Positions 21,195-32,700 of a DNA stretch of 64,000 bases are shown one piece after another. The stretch is from Straminergon stramineum (taxonomy: Eukaryota > Streptophyta > Bryopsida > Hypnales > Calliergonaceae). The stretch's first letter is position 1; every line of letters starts with the position of its first letter. The position numbers were made by a program, and so were the translations under genes. The notes under the pieces are model-generated. The model saw only the letters and a list, made by a program, of their open reading frames with translations, was not told the origin of the DNA and ran no database searches. Where the stretch lies: contig OY987265.1 of the NCBI GenBank assembly GCA_963920665.1, forward strand, positions 27,037,001-27,101,000, read 5' to 3'.

Positions 21195-22340
21195 GATGTA
21201 TAGAATAGGTAGAGTAGGAACGGATTCGGAAACTATTCCAATCCAGTTGGGAGTAGGTAGGACCGGAAAGTCCGACCGAGATGGCGGCGGAACTTTCGCG
21301 AGTTTTCCCGCCCATTTGTAACTTTTTGAAATGTATATAGTCAGCGCCCTCGAGGGACGCTGGGAGTCTTCTTTTTGCAATTTCTGTTGTACCTTTGTAT
21401 GCGCTCTATCGTTGTGTGTGTCTCCCAAGCTTGGCAGGTTTGCATGATGTGGAGTTAGGAAGGTGTAAGGCAGAGTTGTGGTTAGATTTCTCCCCTTAGT
21501 GCGATAGTTTTTGATCCTTAGTGTGTGTGCAGGTTGTGTAAGTGTTGGGAGTGTATTTTAGTGCCTCAACAAGATCTAGGGTTTTGAAGTTCCGGGTGAG
21601 ATAGCCGCTGTTAGGCTAGACGGATAGGGAGGGTATCCTTAGTCGCGCTAGAACTCCTGGACGGGTAGTCCAGTTGAGTGTCCGACCTTCTGAGAGGTCT
21701 CACCACCTTAGTCGGTAAATGGAATGATCCTAGTTACTGTTGGAACGGATGAGTATACTTGTAACTACCTAGCCTCGCATGGGTAGGAGCTGGCATTGAG
21801 GTCGTTGTAGTAAGAACGGATCGTACGGGGGATCTCTGTGTGACCTACATTCCGAATTTCTGTCCGGATTGCTGTGAGGGATCAGACCGGATTCGAGTTA
21901 GATAGGAAAGGAGGGGAGAGAACAGTGGGTCTTCAACCACTATAATTTGCAGAAGGAGTGGTGGGCCTACCACTCAGAAACCTAAGCGGCAAACCCTCTA
22001 ATGGTCCAACAGAGGCAAAACTAAACCGGAGGAGTGTTGAGAAGATATGGGAACCAGTCGGAGCAAATTGGTTCAGAGTAGTACCAAGACCGGAATTGTT
22101 TAGGTCCTGGAGATTGGGAGAATTGGGTTTACTGGAGGATTTATGAATCGGATGGGAAGTAATCCAGTCCTAATCCTCTTGGTAGTTGTTTGTTTTCGGT
22201 TTTAGATCTCGAACCGGAAAGGAAGTTTTAGAGGGTGAGAGCGCTTACTCGCCCAAGTCAAGTAAATACTTCACAGAATCTCGTGGGTTTGATCTTTAGA
22301 GTCACTTCGTTATGCTCTAGAGTGATTTTTGTGAGCATAA
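21195..22340 (+). other. 3' non-coding part of element A
   Basis: About 1.1 kb, GC-moderate and rich in CCGGA/CGGAA words, without a long frame. The 62-codon frame at 21958-22146 (motif EKIWEPVGANWF) occupies the same relative place as the short frame at 39454-39726 in element B, but similarity is weak. Confidence 0.4.
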
Positions 22341-22343
22341 TAG

Positions 22344-23318
22344 AGAATTTACTTATCCTGTGTTGCGATAGAGGAGGCTGGGGTTATCATCATTAGCGAT
22401 GATAATGATATTGATCATCCCCATTCCTCGGATGATGAAGAGGAAGAAGAAGGCATTCCGTCAGTGAGGGAGATGAAACCCGTCGTTACACCCTTAGGTG
22501 TGGTCATCAAGGTGGAGAAGGATTGGTGGCAAAAGGACAAGGAGAAACGAGAGAGAAGAATCGCGCGGAAGGCGGAGAAAGAAGGAAAGGAGAAGCAACT
22601 GGTAGATGTAGTTGCGAAAAATGTAGAGGCAAATGCCAAAATGCTCAAAATGTCGGAGAAGTCGAATGCTCAATTCTCTCAGCTCAACAGTCAGGTTGCA
22701 ATGCTCTTGCAAGCGATGAATTCGTAGAGGAGCCAATCTCAAGGTCAACTCCCCTTTGTTTTTAAGGCTCCAGCTCCTCAACCTCCGCCTTCGACAGTCC
22801 ATGGTCTTGGCTTGCAGGAAATGCAACATGCGGTACATGTAACCTCTTATCCTTGAGTTGAGGATAACCAAGATTGTGTTTTCCTCGCCCATGAGGATCT
22901 AGTCAGCTCAACACCAGCATCCCAACTGCCAAGGGTTTCCTCTCCAAATCAAGCGGCTTTCAAAGTCCTTGTTCCTAGACATGCAGATGTCTCTCATGTA
23001 GGAGAAGACATAGAAGTTCCACAGCAGTATCATTGAGGCGATGATAAGGGCGAAGTGGAATCAGGACTTGTTTCACAAGCACCCGAAATGGAGACACCGG
23101 TGTGCAAGACGTCGTCTCAGGTCGTGGAGGAGTTGCAATCACCTTTATCCACAGAGGAAGAAAGGGTCGACTACAAAGCGAGCAAGGACGATACCCAGGA
23201 TAATGTGGCAGAGGAGATCCAAGGAGGGTCTCCTACTGCAATGCCAGTGGGAGGGGATGAGCCTCAAGAACATGGATCCGCTCAGGTACAACCCTCTGAC
23301 CCATACGGTTTCAATTGA
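22344..23318 (+). pseudogene. Unknown ORF with SUMO-interaction-like acidic region and basic coiled coil
   Basis: A single frame open except for TAG 22725-22727, TGA 22857-22859 and TGA 23034-23036. It starts without an ATG, after a possible splice acceptor. Near 22380 it reads GVIIISDDNDIDHPHSSDD, a hydrophobic core followed by acidic residues that fits a SUMO-interacting motif. A Lys/Glu-rich helix follows (WWQKDKEKRERRIARKAEKE) and then Pro- and acid-rich stretches up to TGA 23316-23318. I recognise no enzymatic domain. It lies directly upstream of the FCP1-like region and may be an upstream exon of the same decayed gene. The SUMO link is inference from motif shape. Confidence 0.45.
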
Positions 23319-23799
23319 GTCGAAAAAACTTGCAGTCGATTATGTTGTGTGTATGAAGAGTAGGGACAAGGCTTTGAGTAGACATCGAATCTCATTTGTA
23401 ACCATTTTGCTTGGCAGGATGGTGTAGCCACTTGTTGATTGCTTGCGCGTGGACTACATATCCGTTTGCGGCTCCTTCTCGTGTAGTCTAGTGTACCATA
23501 GTTCTGTTAGAATAGATTTTGCAACCCTATTTGACACAGAAAATTTTCACTTGTATTATGTAATCTATGTAAATAAAATATACACATTTTTCAAATATCC
23601 AGTAGTCTAATTGGATCCTCTTTTTGATGTTTTGGGTGACCAACTCGAAAAACTTGAAAGTGCACCGCCCATTGCCAATGAAAGCACTTCCTACTAGAAG
23701 ACCACAGTTGATTAGTGGAATTCAATGCATCTCTCCCCTTTCTAGCTCACCAGTTTCTGCGTTAAAAGAGGTAACTCCATTTCTTTGTTGTTATGCTCT

Positions 23800-24648
23800 G
23801 ATCAAGTAGTAGCGGAGGGCGAAAGAGAGATCGTGCCCAGGAATGTGCCTCTTGTACTTCCTCCACCGCGGAGGAAGTGGCTGAACATTGTCTTCGACTT
23901 GAACAGCATACTCTGCCATACAGCAATGAAGTCCTATGGGGAGAAATTCAAACCATACAAGCTCGAAGACAATGTTCTCTGCCATAGAAATCCCATGATC
24001 ATCGGACCCAAGGCAGTATTCACTCGGCAAAATTTGGGCGAATTCCTTTGAGAGGTTTCGGCGATCACAAATAGGGTCTTAGTGTGGACCATGATGTTGA
24101 AGCGCAACGCAAAACCCATCGCTGGACACCTATTCAACAGTTGTAGAGCACCCTATGATATACTTAGTCAGGAACAATGCAAAAAGATAGAGTACTCTCC
24201 GGGAAAGTTCTTTCATCTCGCTGAGCAAGTGCATTGTATAAAAGTGCTCTTTGAGACCTTGTTCTGCAATCCGAGCGGAAGCTTGTCCTTCACCTCAGAT
24301 AATACGCTTCTCATTGACGACTCTCCGAACAAGAGTGTTTGCAATGAGAATGGGAATGCCATATTCCTAGACTCTTGGAGGCACCATATTCGTAGAGATG
24401 ACATCTTCATGGGGGAACTCCTGCCATGGCTTAGACCTCTAGATTCAAACTTCCAACCGGGCCAAATGCGAACATACGTCGAGGAAAACCACATTGGTCT
24501 GAACCCATTGGGAGCGAGGGACTACAAGGTGGACCACCTCATAGACGCAATGAGAGAGTCATCGAAGGTCATGGGTTCTAGATACGAGCTCCTTGGAGTA
24601 GGCGTAATCATAGAGCGAGGCCGACGTAGGAAGTACGTTGTAAAGTAA
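23800..24648 (+). pseudogene. FCP1/NIF-type HAD phosphatase-like domain, one in-frame stop
   Basis: A frame of about 283 codons with TGA at 24049-24051 and TAA at 24646-24648. It carries the HAD core of the FCP1 family: motif I VFDLNSILCH (about 23899-23928), a middle region with the Trp-containing VWTMMLKRNAKPI, and motif III LLIDDSPNKS (about 24310-24340). Motif I has Asn where active FCP/SCP phosphatases have the second Asp (DxDx), so catalysis is doubtful even without the stop. Plants have many FCP1-like proteins with DVN/DLN variants of unclear function. No ATG precedes the motif in frame, so upstream exons are likely. The stop follows Leu in a context where CGA to TGA is the simplest change. 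Confidence 0.65.
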
Positions 24649-24845
24649 ATTCTATGTAGGTGTGAGATAGCATTTTTTGTATAGTCCTCGATTTGTACGC
24701 TATGATCTTCTATAAATAATATATTGAGTTCGCATTTCTCTAGAACCTTTGCCATGTGCTTGGGGGGTTCACCATCCATGTCTCCCATTCTCGATTGAAG
24801 TTGCTTTTGTATTATATTTATTCGACGGTGGGTAATGTAGGTGGG

Positions 24846-25785
24846 CTTATTGATCATATATGGATTGCAGGTTGGAGGCGTTCGCTTCGTTGAACCACCG
24901 AAAAGGCAAAGGTTGACCAGGAGTCTGCTCTCCGGATCGGAAAGGTCGCTCTCCAACCAGTCCGAATCCGAGGGGGGGAGTTGCGACACGATTCCGTATT
25001 CCAAGCCATACATGTTGTGATCTGCCACGGACGTCGCATCTACAGCCATAGACTATTCCAAGGGGGACGTAGAAGAAGGCGTCGTGGACAGCCCCCTGAG
25101 TCGTGGACCTGTAAGGACTCCCATCTGCTCTCCTTCGCCGCTGAAACGGGCATCCTCGACCCGAGGGGACTCGTTCTCCCTTGCTCCACAAACCGATGCT
25201 ACAACCAGTCGTAAACTAGACCTACCACTTGACGAACCGACAAGTTGTCCTTGGCTCGAGGATGCACTTCAATCATCGCTCGCGATTCAACAACTTCCTA
25301 ATGACATTGCCGGACGTAAGGCAACACTTGCGTTCGACCATGAGACAAAGAGTGCATTGCCCTTGACCACAACTGATGCTCTTGGATCTCGGCTCCAAGA
25401 TAAATAGCCTCGTCCCTTGTTGTCTACTGGAGCCAGACGATCTCCTTCTACCGATAGTCTCTTCCGGCATCGAATTTTCAGAGATCACAGGCGATCACTA
25501 GACTCCGAAATAGCTGGGGCTCGACTTCCATACGTGGACAGTGTCAATGCAACACTATTGAGGCTACCTCCTCGAGGGTCAAAATCGCTTTCGACTTCAG
25601 AGTTGCCACAAGCTACTCAAAGGCCAAAATGGAAAGACAATGGATCTCAAAATTTGGATTTGTGCGGCACATTGGACACTCGAAGTGGGTGACACTATCA
25701 TTCTCGACGCGATGATATCTTTAAAGGTCTAGCAAAGATAAAAGCAATGGAAGCAACCAAGAGCAATAGTACAACCAATAGCGAT
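24846..25785 (+). pseudogene. Ser/Pro-rich C-terminal region following the phosphatase-like domain
   Basis: It is in the same frame as the FCP1-like ORF and begins after an acceptor-like TTGCAG at 24865-24870. It is open apart from TGA 25018-25020, TAG 25405-25407 and TGA 25690-25692. Composition is Ser, Pro, Arg and Leu with low complexity (PPKRQRLTRSLLSGSERSLS). The shared frame and splice-like junction suggest a further exon of the phosphatase-like gene. No domain was recognised. Confidence 0.35.
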
Positions 25786-26680
25786 GCCTAGGTGACCAAC
25801 TGAAGTTTCTGAAGCGAAAGGAACTTCGGGGTCTCTTTTACTATTAATAGCATGGAAAATAATCACAAAAAAATACCTAAAGTAGTTCAGTACTCTTACA
25901 TGTACGGTAACACTCCTTGTTACTACTTACATTCTAGGCAATCATTTGCCTTCATAATTCAATCACTTCAAAGGACACTGTGAACAAAAAGTTACATACT
26001 CTTTGTGTAGTAAATCTCCCAAATAAGTCAAACGGATTGAACTGAAATTCACTTGCATTTCATTTTTCCAAGGGCTTTGGTACATTCTTGAATGAACTTC
26101 TAAATATGTCTTTTCATGAGTTCTTGCAATCGATGTAATTCGAGGAACTTGTTTTAAGTCATTTGAACCCAACCCTTATTCAAAACTATGTGTCCTTGGT
26201 TTTTATCGTTGGGTTCAACAACTATTACCTCAATGAAGCTTCGCACTCTTTTTTCAAAGTCTCAAAATAACCATTTTGTCTCAATTTAACGAATAAGGCC
26301 TTAGTAATTTCCCTAAAAGTTTATTGTATTTCAAATATATACCTTGGTGCATTTGATTACGTTCATAGTGCATGCATTGTCAAGACACATTGATCAAACG
26401 TGAGGAATTAACCAAAGGATTTTCCACGAGCCAGAAATATACTATATAGGACTAGGACCGCATACATGGAGTCTATTATAAATAGCATTTGGGATGGACT
26501 GAGACTATTTGACTAAGAGTGTGGGTTTCTTTGTTAAAACAAAATGTAAAACCAAATAGATAAATATTCAAAATACGAAAACAAGTGAGCTTAGTCACGC
26601 AAACGTTAGACTTATTGACCTTTCCTTAGGAATTTCCCCCCTATACTATATTTCCCTGGGTTTTGTAGAATAGGCAAAAT
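25786..26680. other. AT-rich intergenic stretch
   Basis: No gene, array or clear repeat detected. Scattered short frames are unsupported. Confidence 0.5.
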
Positions 26681-27820
26681 CTACATTACAATCATCTTCA
26701 CGTAGAGCTTCATGTTCTTCTCCTTAGCCCCTACCCTCATCGCATGGGCCACCCCTTTTACGCTCTTCTCCTCCATCAGTATTGTCTCATGGTATCTTTA
26801 GAGCGCTACATCTACCGCTTGCATAATCTCTTGCTGTGAAAACACAAGGATCTTCAAGCAATAATGCACTCAAAATTGAAATAGCAAAAAAGAATACAAT
26901 AGATGCATGTAGAGAATGTCTTTCTCACCTTGAAGACAAATAAGGTGAAGACCTCAACTGACATGGAGTACTATGTCTTTCCTGGTGGCAATGCAACGCA
27001 TTCTTTCCTCTACAATGGCCTCAACATGTCATTGAACTTTTCCATGAAAAGCAAGTCATACTTTTGCACTCAGTACAATATGTGTACCAAGTTTGTCTTC
27101 ATGTGGGAGTCCTCTATAGATTTGCGTAGTAGGGAAAAAACAATGTTGTGAGTAAATCATTTTTCAACTATGGTGTGAGATGAAATTAAGGTTCTAAATT
27201 CAATATGAATGAATAGTGGGATAAGTGAACTCACTTGTTCATGTCATGCATGACAATCTTAACTTTGCCTTTGGTGTCCAAAAGAATGCAATCCACTGCA
27301 TAATGCCAATCAGGATTCGTAGAATACATTTTGGAGATGATGTTCACCCAAGCCAAGCGTCAATGGTTTTTGTCATAGACGAAGAACTTGAGTCCAAGTT
27401 GCAAAACCACATACTCCTCGAAGGTAGCATTCTTTCCTTCTAGAGAAGGTCCCACTCATCCATCTCCTCTCTCATAAACTCTAACGTCTTGTCCGCCTCA
27501 TTCGTGGTGGATACGTAGAAGACTGTTGCCCCATCACGGTATCCACATGCAAATTCTTGCTCAAGAAATTGCACATCGCACAAAAGCGTCAGCCTTACTA
27601 TAGGCATGGCTACAAGGCAGCAAAGTGGAATTGGAAAGTGGAAGATGTTTTCTGGCTTCATCCTGAGTGAATTGATAATGAAGACCAAATCTAATTTTGC
27701 AGCCTCCGTAGGTCATCTTCCAACAAGTCTTTCTCCTCATCATCTATCACATCTTCCTCCATCACATGCCCTTCTTTCTCCCCTCCGATTTCAAGTTCAG
27801 TGGTGTCATCAATGCCCAGA
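26681..27820 (-). pseudogene. Decayed unknown gene with a 95-bp intron
   Basis: Minus-strand coding signal in pieces. There is an acidic start (DDTTELEIGGEKEGH near 27800 and EEDVIDDEEKDLLEDDL). A central part reads CGYRDGATVFYVSTTNEAD and LQLGLKFFVYDKNH, then NPDWHYAVDCILLD and GKVKIVMHDMN. The last exon reads EIMQAVDVAL and ends in TAG at 26681-26683. A GT-AG intron (26928 down to 26834) joins FVFK to QEIMQ in phase. Several in-frame stops (one TAA) and at least one frameshift show it is dead. I do not recognise the family; composition suggests a soluble protein encoded by a TE or a lineage-specific gene. Confidence 0.45.
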
Positions 27821-27928
27821 GTTTCAACAACTTTTTTTTTCTTCAGTTTGATTCAAAGGTGACACATCCATCTGCAAAATAAACCATAGAAATACTGATC
27901 AAATTGTAATGAAACTAAATCAATGATG

Positions 27929-29980
27929 TGTGAGCCCCTAATTCATCACCATGGGCTCACCTTTTTTTTTCCATAATTTGTCATTTTAAATGTCATTTTA
28001 TATACCCCCCCCCCCCAAAAGAGTGTAGAACCTAAATAGATGTGTTACATACCAATATAGTATTTGGTCTAATTTTAGAATATTATAGCTAGAATGGCCC
28101 AACTACAAGTTGTAAATAGGTTAAAATCCAACTAATCGTGGCAAATTGGTCAATTGCAAGTGATGAGCGTATTAAGCTCAAAAACCCACATAGAAGGGAC
28201 ATTTCTAGGCTAGAATTGGTTGAAGGAACCCTAGTAAGGCATAGGAGTCAATTCCCAAAGATAGGCTCTAGTTTCTCCATGTCATCAACGAAGTATCAGA
28301 ACCCCATTCAATTATTGGTTTGTAGATGTTGAAAATACCAAGGCAGGACCATCGAGGAATCTTAGGTACAATGAGGGTGGTTTGAGGTTAAACCCATGCC
28401 CGAGAACCAACGGCGAAGTCGGTTTGCTAAGATTCCCCAACCATTGATAATTAAACAAGGGGGTGGATTTTGTCTCCCTAGGCCGATGTGTAGAGTAAAA
28501 ATATGAACCTACACATGTGTCAAGGGATCCCATGGGAGGTTCCACGAAAAATTTTGGAATTTTCTAATAGTCAAAAAATTCTTTTGGGATGTCTTTTCGG
28601 ATAGTCAACTACCCAAATCTACAATGGGAAATTCCTAAAAATTCCCTAGGTGGCGATAAATTCCCACTAAAAATTTGAATAGCTTCTTTTATGTTAATAA
28701 GATACCTCGATGAGTTTCAAGACATTTCGATAGTTAGAAGTACCCGAACCTGCAAAATCCCTTAACAATTAATGGAATTTAAAGTCTATGATAGAGTTGA
28801 CCGGCGGAGTGGGAGCATATGAAAGTGGAATGGGGCCCAAGATAGGTCTTTTCTCACTCCCCTATACCTACTGAAGAGTGTAGGCTAGTTACTTTTGCTA
28901 GAAAAGTCAACCTCCAAAAGTTGGGATTTTTCCCGATTTTGGCGTTAAGTTGGTACTAGGTTTTGTTGCGATTTTGAAGCTAGAAAAGGGGGAGGGGGAT
29001 TATCTTGAATTCAAAATAGAATTTTAAAGCCAATGGCGCAATCTGTTTGTGATTTGGAGTTAATCTCCAAAAGTTAGCTTAGCGGGCTAGTATAGGATGA
29101 AAACCTTGAGTCTTAGATGAAAATCCACAAAGATAAGGTTAACTTAGATGAATGAGAGGAGGTGGGTGCTTGAGAAAGAGTATAAAAGGGCACCCCTTCT
29201 CTTCTCTCACCACCTCTTTTTTTGTGTAATTAGGTCTGTTGGGTCCAATTTATGTTGGAAATTGTGGCATTTTAATCACAAGCCTTGCAACGGTGTTTTG
29301 GGGGCACTTTTGGCTGTTGTTGTTGTTTCTCAAGTTTGGGAGGTCTGTGTGGGTCCCTTGCATCTTGAGTGTGCGTAGTACTAACTCTTCTAAGCTTGAG
29401 CTTAGAGGCTTTTTACCTTACCGTGTTACTAAACGTTGATATGTTATTTTTGAGGGGCCTTTGTTTGTCACTCTCCTTGTCTTGTCATTGTACTAACTCT
29501 AGAGCAATCCCCCATATGATTGGTGACATTGCTTTGGGGGGCCTTTAGTTTAAGTCATTTGTGATATTAACCTCATATAGCTAGTTTTTTTAGTGTTGAA
29601 GATTTCTTCCTTTTGTTCCTAATTTTGATGTAGTATTCCCTAGTGAAAGACATGAAGGTGTGAGGGTAGTAGGTCCCACCGTGATAGTAAAGCTTTGAAC
29701 CCCTTAGGGATAAAAAGTCTTAGCGGTGTGTTGAAAGAGGGGACAATGGCAAAGCTTTGAACCCCCTTGGGGTAAAAAAGTCTTAGTGGAGTGTTAAAGG
29801 AGAGAGACATGGCAAAGCTTTGAATCCCTTTGGGATAAAAAAGTCTTAGTTGGGTGTTAAAACCACCCCATATGAGGACCTTAAACCCCCGTGGTTGTCC
29901 TTATACAAAGTTTAGTTCCCAAAACGCGATGGAAACAAAACAAAGTTTAATCCCAAAAAAGATAATAGAGGGAAGGGTCA
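27929..29980 (+). repeat. LTR-like repeat, plus-strand copy (about 2 kb)
   Basis: It starts TGTGAGCCCC and carries a strong TATA box (GAGTATAAAAGGGC near 29178). Near 29690-29860 it contains a short tandem repeat of AAAGCTTTGAACCCC and AAAAAGTCTTAG pieces. It is nearly identical to the inverted copy at 39758-41554 plus about 36052-36243. A third, diverged copy lies at about 34280-35992. The TG start and internal promoter suggest a solo LTR or a long LTR. No protein-coding domain is present; the short frames inside are repeat-borne. Confidence 0.65.
29175..29186 (+). promoter_or_regulatory. TATA box of LTR-like repeat
   Basis: AGTATAAAAGGGC, followed by a CT-rich initiator-like tract. It is conserved in the inverted copy (about 40297-40308, minus) and, as TATATAAGGGC, in the diverged third copy (about 34731-34742, minus). 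Confidence 0.5.
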
Positions 29981-31500
29981 ATAGTTTGACAAAGGTGATG
30001 GCACAACCATGCCTTGAAGGTAGCGACACCACTCTCCCCCCTTTTCAAGAAAATGAACAGAGTTTAGTGTAGAATTAGGAATAGATAAAGAAAGGGAAAA
30101 AATCCAAGAGAAAAAGATCGGGGCTAGCACCCACCAATCACCTAAGGCTCTCAGTCGTTGAGTTAAAGTTTAGTTGTTGTGAGCGCCAAATTATCCATCC
30201 TTGGTAATTCGCAAATACAATCAGGTTCTAAATTTTGGCTAAGTGAGTCCTACTTTTGAGTATCTAAGCATGGTCCATTGTGCCCTCCAAGCAATGAATC
30301 TTTTTACTGAGTGCCTAAAGTGACCCCTAAATATGCAAGATTCTCCTAATCTACATGTAGTGTTTTGGACGATTAAATAGATGGCTTGTTGTATGTTTTG
30401 GGTGGAACCTAATTTAGGTCAGAAATAACCTAAGAACCATCTAGTTCATCTTTTAACATTTCTAAAAACATAAAACTTGCCCCTATCTGACCTTCCTAGC
30501 CAAAGTTATGGGTGGTCAAGTTTGACTGCTACTCGGTTCCTCAAACTTCATCCATTGATTGAACCTAGCTCCCTAATTCAAAAGGACCCGAAATTTTTAG
30601 GGATGGGCCAAAAAAAATTTTCCTACCTAAATCTTGATTTTGGACCTAATTGGGAACTCTCACAAAATTCTCATCCAAGCTTTATCTAAACTTCATTTGT
30701 TAATTTCTCCTAACCTATAATTCGGAATTAACTTTTCTTTTTAGCCTTGGACCCTATAGGATAGCCCCTTCCTAATCTCCTTGATTTTTTTGTCAATCCC
30801 TAGGTCTATCTATTCTTTATCCAATTTGACCTTAATTTTCATCCATCGATAACTTCCTCGTTTTTAACCCGATTTGGGTATGTCTTAGGGTTTCGGAAAG
30901 CTACGGCCTTCTTCTATAAGTTGATGTCCCAGAAAATGACCTGACCTATAGTCCTAAGGGTTTGACCTAGGGGTAAGCCTCGGCTAGAGCTACTAATCAC
31001 TAATTAGGGACCTAAGAAAGGTTTAACTCATACCTCAGAACTAGAATCATCAATTGCGCCCACTAGAAGCTCCCTTTCCCCATCATGAATTCCCAGGCCA
31101 TGAGACAATGAACCACCATTCTAATCATAAAAGAATTTGGTACAAGAGTTTCTTTGGTAACTTCATCCTATTTTTTTCTATCTTCCCTCTTTTCTTTCCC
31201 CTCTATTTTTCCCAAGTTCTTTGGTGGCCCAACTACCCTTAGTTCTACCTATGGAGCTAATCTTAAGGACGCGTCATGCCATCCTCCTAAGTTGAACTAC
31301 CTCTTATGTCCTACATCTTACGCTTAATCTCGTGTAAATTACCTAATTTTAATCCAAGGGCTTGGGTAAGACTTGGGGATTACCCTCCTATCTTATCTAC
31401 TTCCATTCCTTCCCTTCAAATTGTCTTCCTTCTTGTCACCCTCTCATTCTTCCAATTGCTTGCTTATTGCTTCGGTGATATTTACAAGAGACAAGGAGTT
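29981..31500. other. Repeat-derived non-coding region
   Basis: No gene. A block at about 30255-30310 (GCCCTCCAAGCAATGAATC) recurs in diverged form at about 32862-32920, so this stretch and the minisatellite lie between two members of a repeat. Pyrimidine-rich toward the end. Confidence 0.4.
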
Positions 31501-32700
31501 GGATTCCCAGCTCCAAAGGTTGCTTAGTGTAGTAGATACTTGTTGGCCTCCTTCTTCCCCACTTGTTGGACAGCCGACCCCTGCTTCCCTTTCTAATTAC
31601 TAGAGTCTCCCCACCCACCTTAGCTACTGGATAGACCTTCCCTTTGCTTCCCTTTGATTGTTGGACCTCTCCTACCAGCCCTAAAAATTGGACAAACTTC
31701 TCTTGTTTTCCTTTTGGTTACCGGACTCTCTCCCCCCTCCCTAATGACTAGTAGGACCCCTCTTTGCTTCCCTTTTGATTGCTAGACTTCTCCTACTGGC
31801 CCTGAGGACTAGGTAACCCTTCTTTTTACTTCCTTTTCTATTAACAAACCCCCCTCCCCCGTCCTAATGATAGGCAGAACCCTCCCTTGCTTCCCTTTTG
31901 ACTATTAGACCTCTCCTACCAACTCTAAGGAATGGACAACCCCTCTCCCATTCCTAATGATTGGACAGCCCCCCCTTTGCTTCTTTTTTGATTAACGGAC
32001 CCCCCCTCTCCCATCCTCATGATTGGTAGAACCCTCCTTTGCTTTCTTTTTTATTGTTGGACCTCTTGTACCGACCTTGAGGACTAAGTTGCTCCTCTCT
32101 TGTTTCCTTTTTAATTACCGGATCCCTCTCCCATCCCTAATGATTAGGCAAACCCCTCTCTTACTATCTTTTTAATTACCAGACCCCTCTCTCCCACTCC
32201 TAATGATTGAGAACCCCCCTTTGTTTCTCTTTTGACTACTAGACCTCTTTTACCAGCCTTGAGGACTACGCAGACCCTCTCCCATCTCTAATGATTGGGT
32301 AGGCCCCTCTTTCCTCCTTTTTTTATTAATGGACCCTTCTCTCCCATCCAAATGATTGGTAGAACCCCCCCTTGCTTCCCTTTTGACTGTTGGACGTCTC
32401 TTATTGAACCTAAGGACTAGGGAGCCCCTCTCTAGTTTCCTTTTTTAATTACCGGACCCCTCTCTCCCGCTTCTAATGATTGGCAGAACCCTTCCTTGCT
32501 TCCCTTTTAACTACTAGATCTCTCTTACTGGCCCTAAGGACTGGGTAGCCCCTCTCCCATCCCTAATGACTAGGCAAACCTTCCTTTCCTCCCTTTTGAC
32601 TACTAGACCCTCTCTCCCCAACCTTAATGACTAGATAGACCCCCCTTGCTTCCCTTTGTGATTAACGAAGTCTCACTATCCAACTCAACTGTTGGGCAGA
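31500..32700 (+). repeat. Pyrimidine-rich minisatellite, unit about 90-100 bp
   Basis: Roughly a dozen degenerate units alternate pieces such as TTGCTTCCCTTTTGA, CCTCTCCTACC and CTCTCCCATCCCTAATGATT. Strong C/T bias on the plus strand. No coding potential. Confidence 0.75.

Larger units (their letters stand above)
18988..22274 (+). mobile_element. Element A: retroelement-like unit with Gag-like ORF only
   Basis: It begins TGTCACAACG, much like element B (TGTCACAAGC) and like typical LTR starts. A TATA box (GGCTATAAAAG) lies near 19249. One long Gag-like frame (19518-21194) is followed by about 1.1 kb of non-coding sequence rich in CCGGA. No long terminal repeats and no polymerase genes were seen. 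The right end is uncertain; a 4-bp AGAA occurs at both proposed edges. It was placed by analogy with B. Confidence 0.45.

Noticed and set aside
18988..22274. Long terminal repeats on element A
   Set aside because: The first 250 bp and last 400 bp share no extended direct repeat, and the proposed right end rests on a 4-bp match only.
24522..25191. Minus-strand frames opposite the phosphatase-like gene
   Set aside because: They are shadows of the plus-strand coding frame, with no domain or conserved motif.
28138..29439. Short frames in the LTR-like repeat (repeated at 40045-41346)
   Set aside because: Their identity between copies reflects recent DNA duplication. The diverged third copy does not preserve them, so they are not under coding selection.
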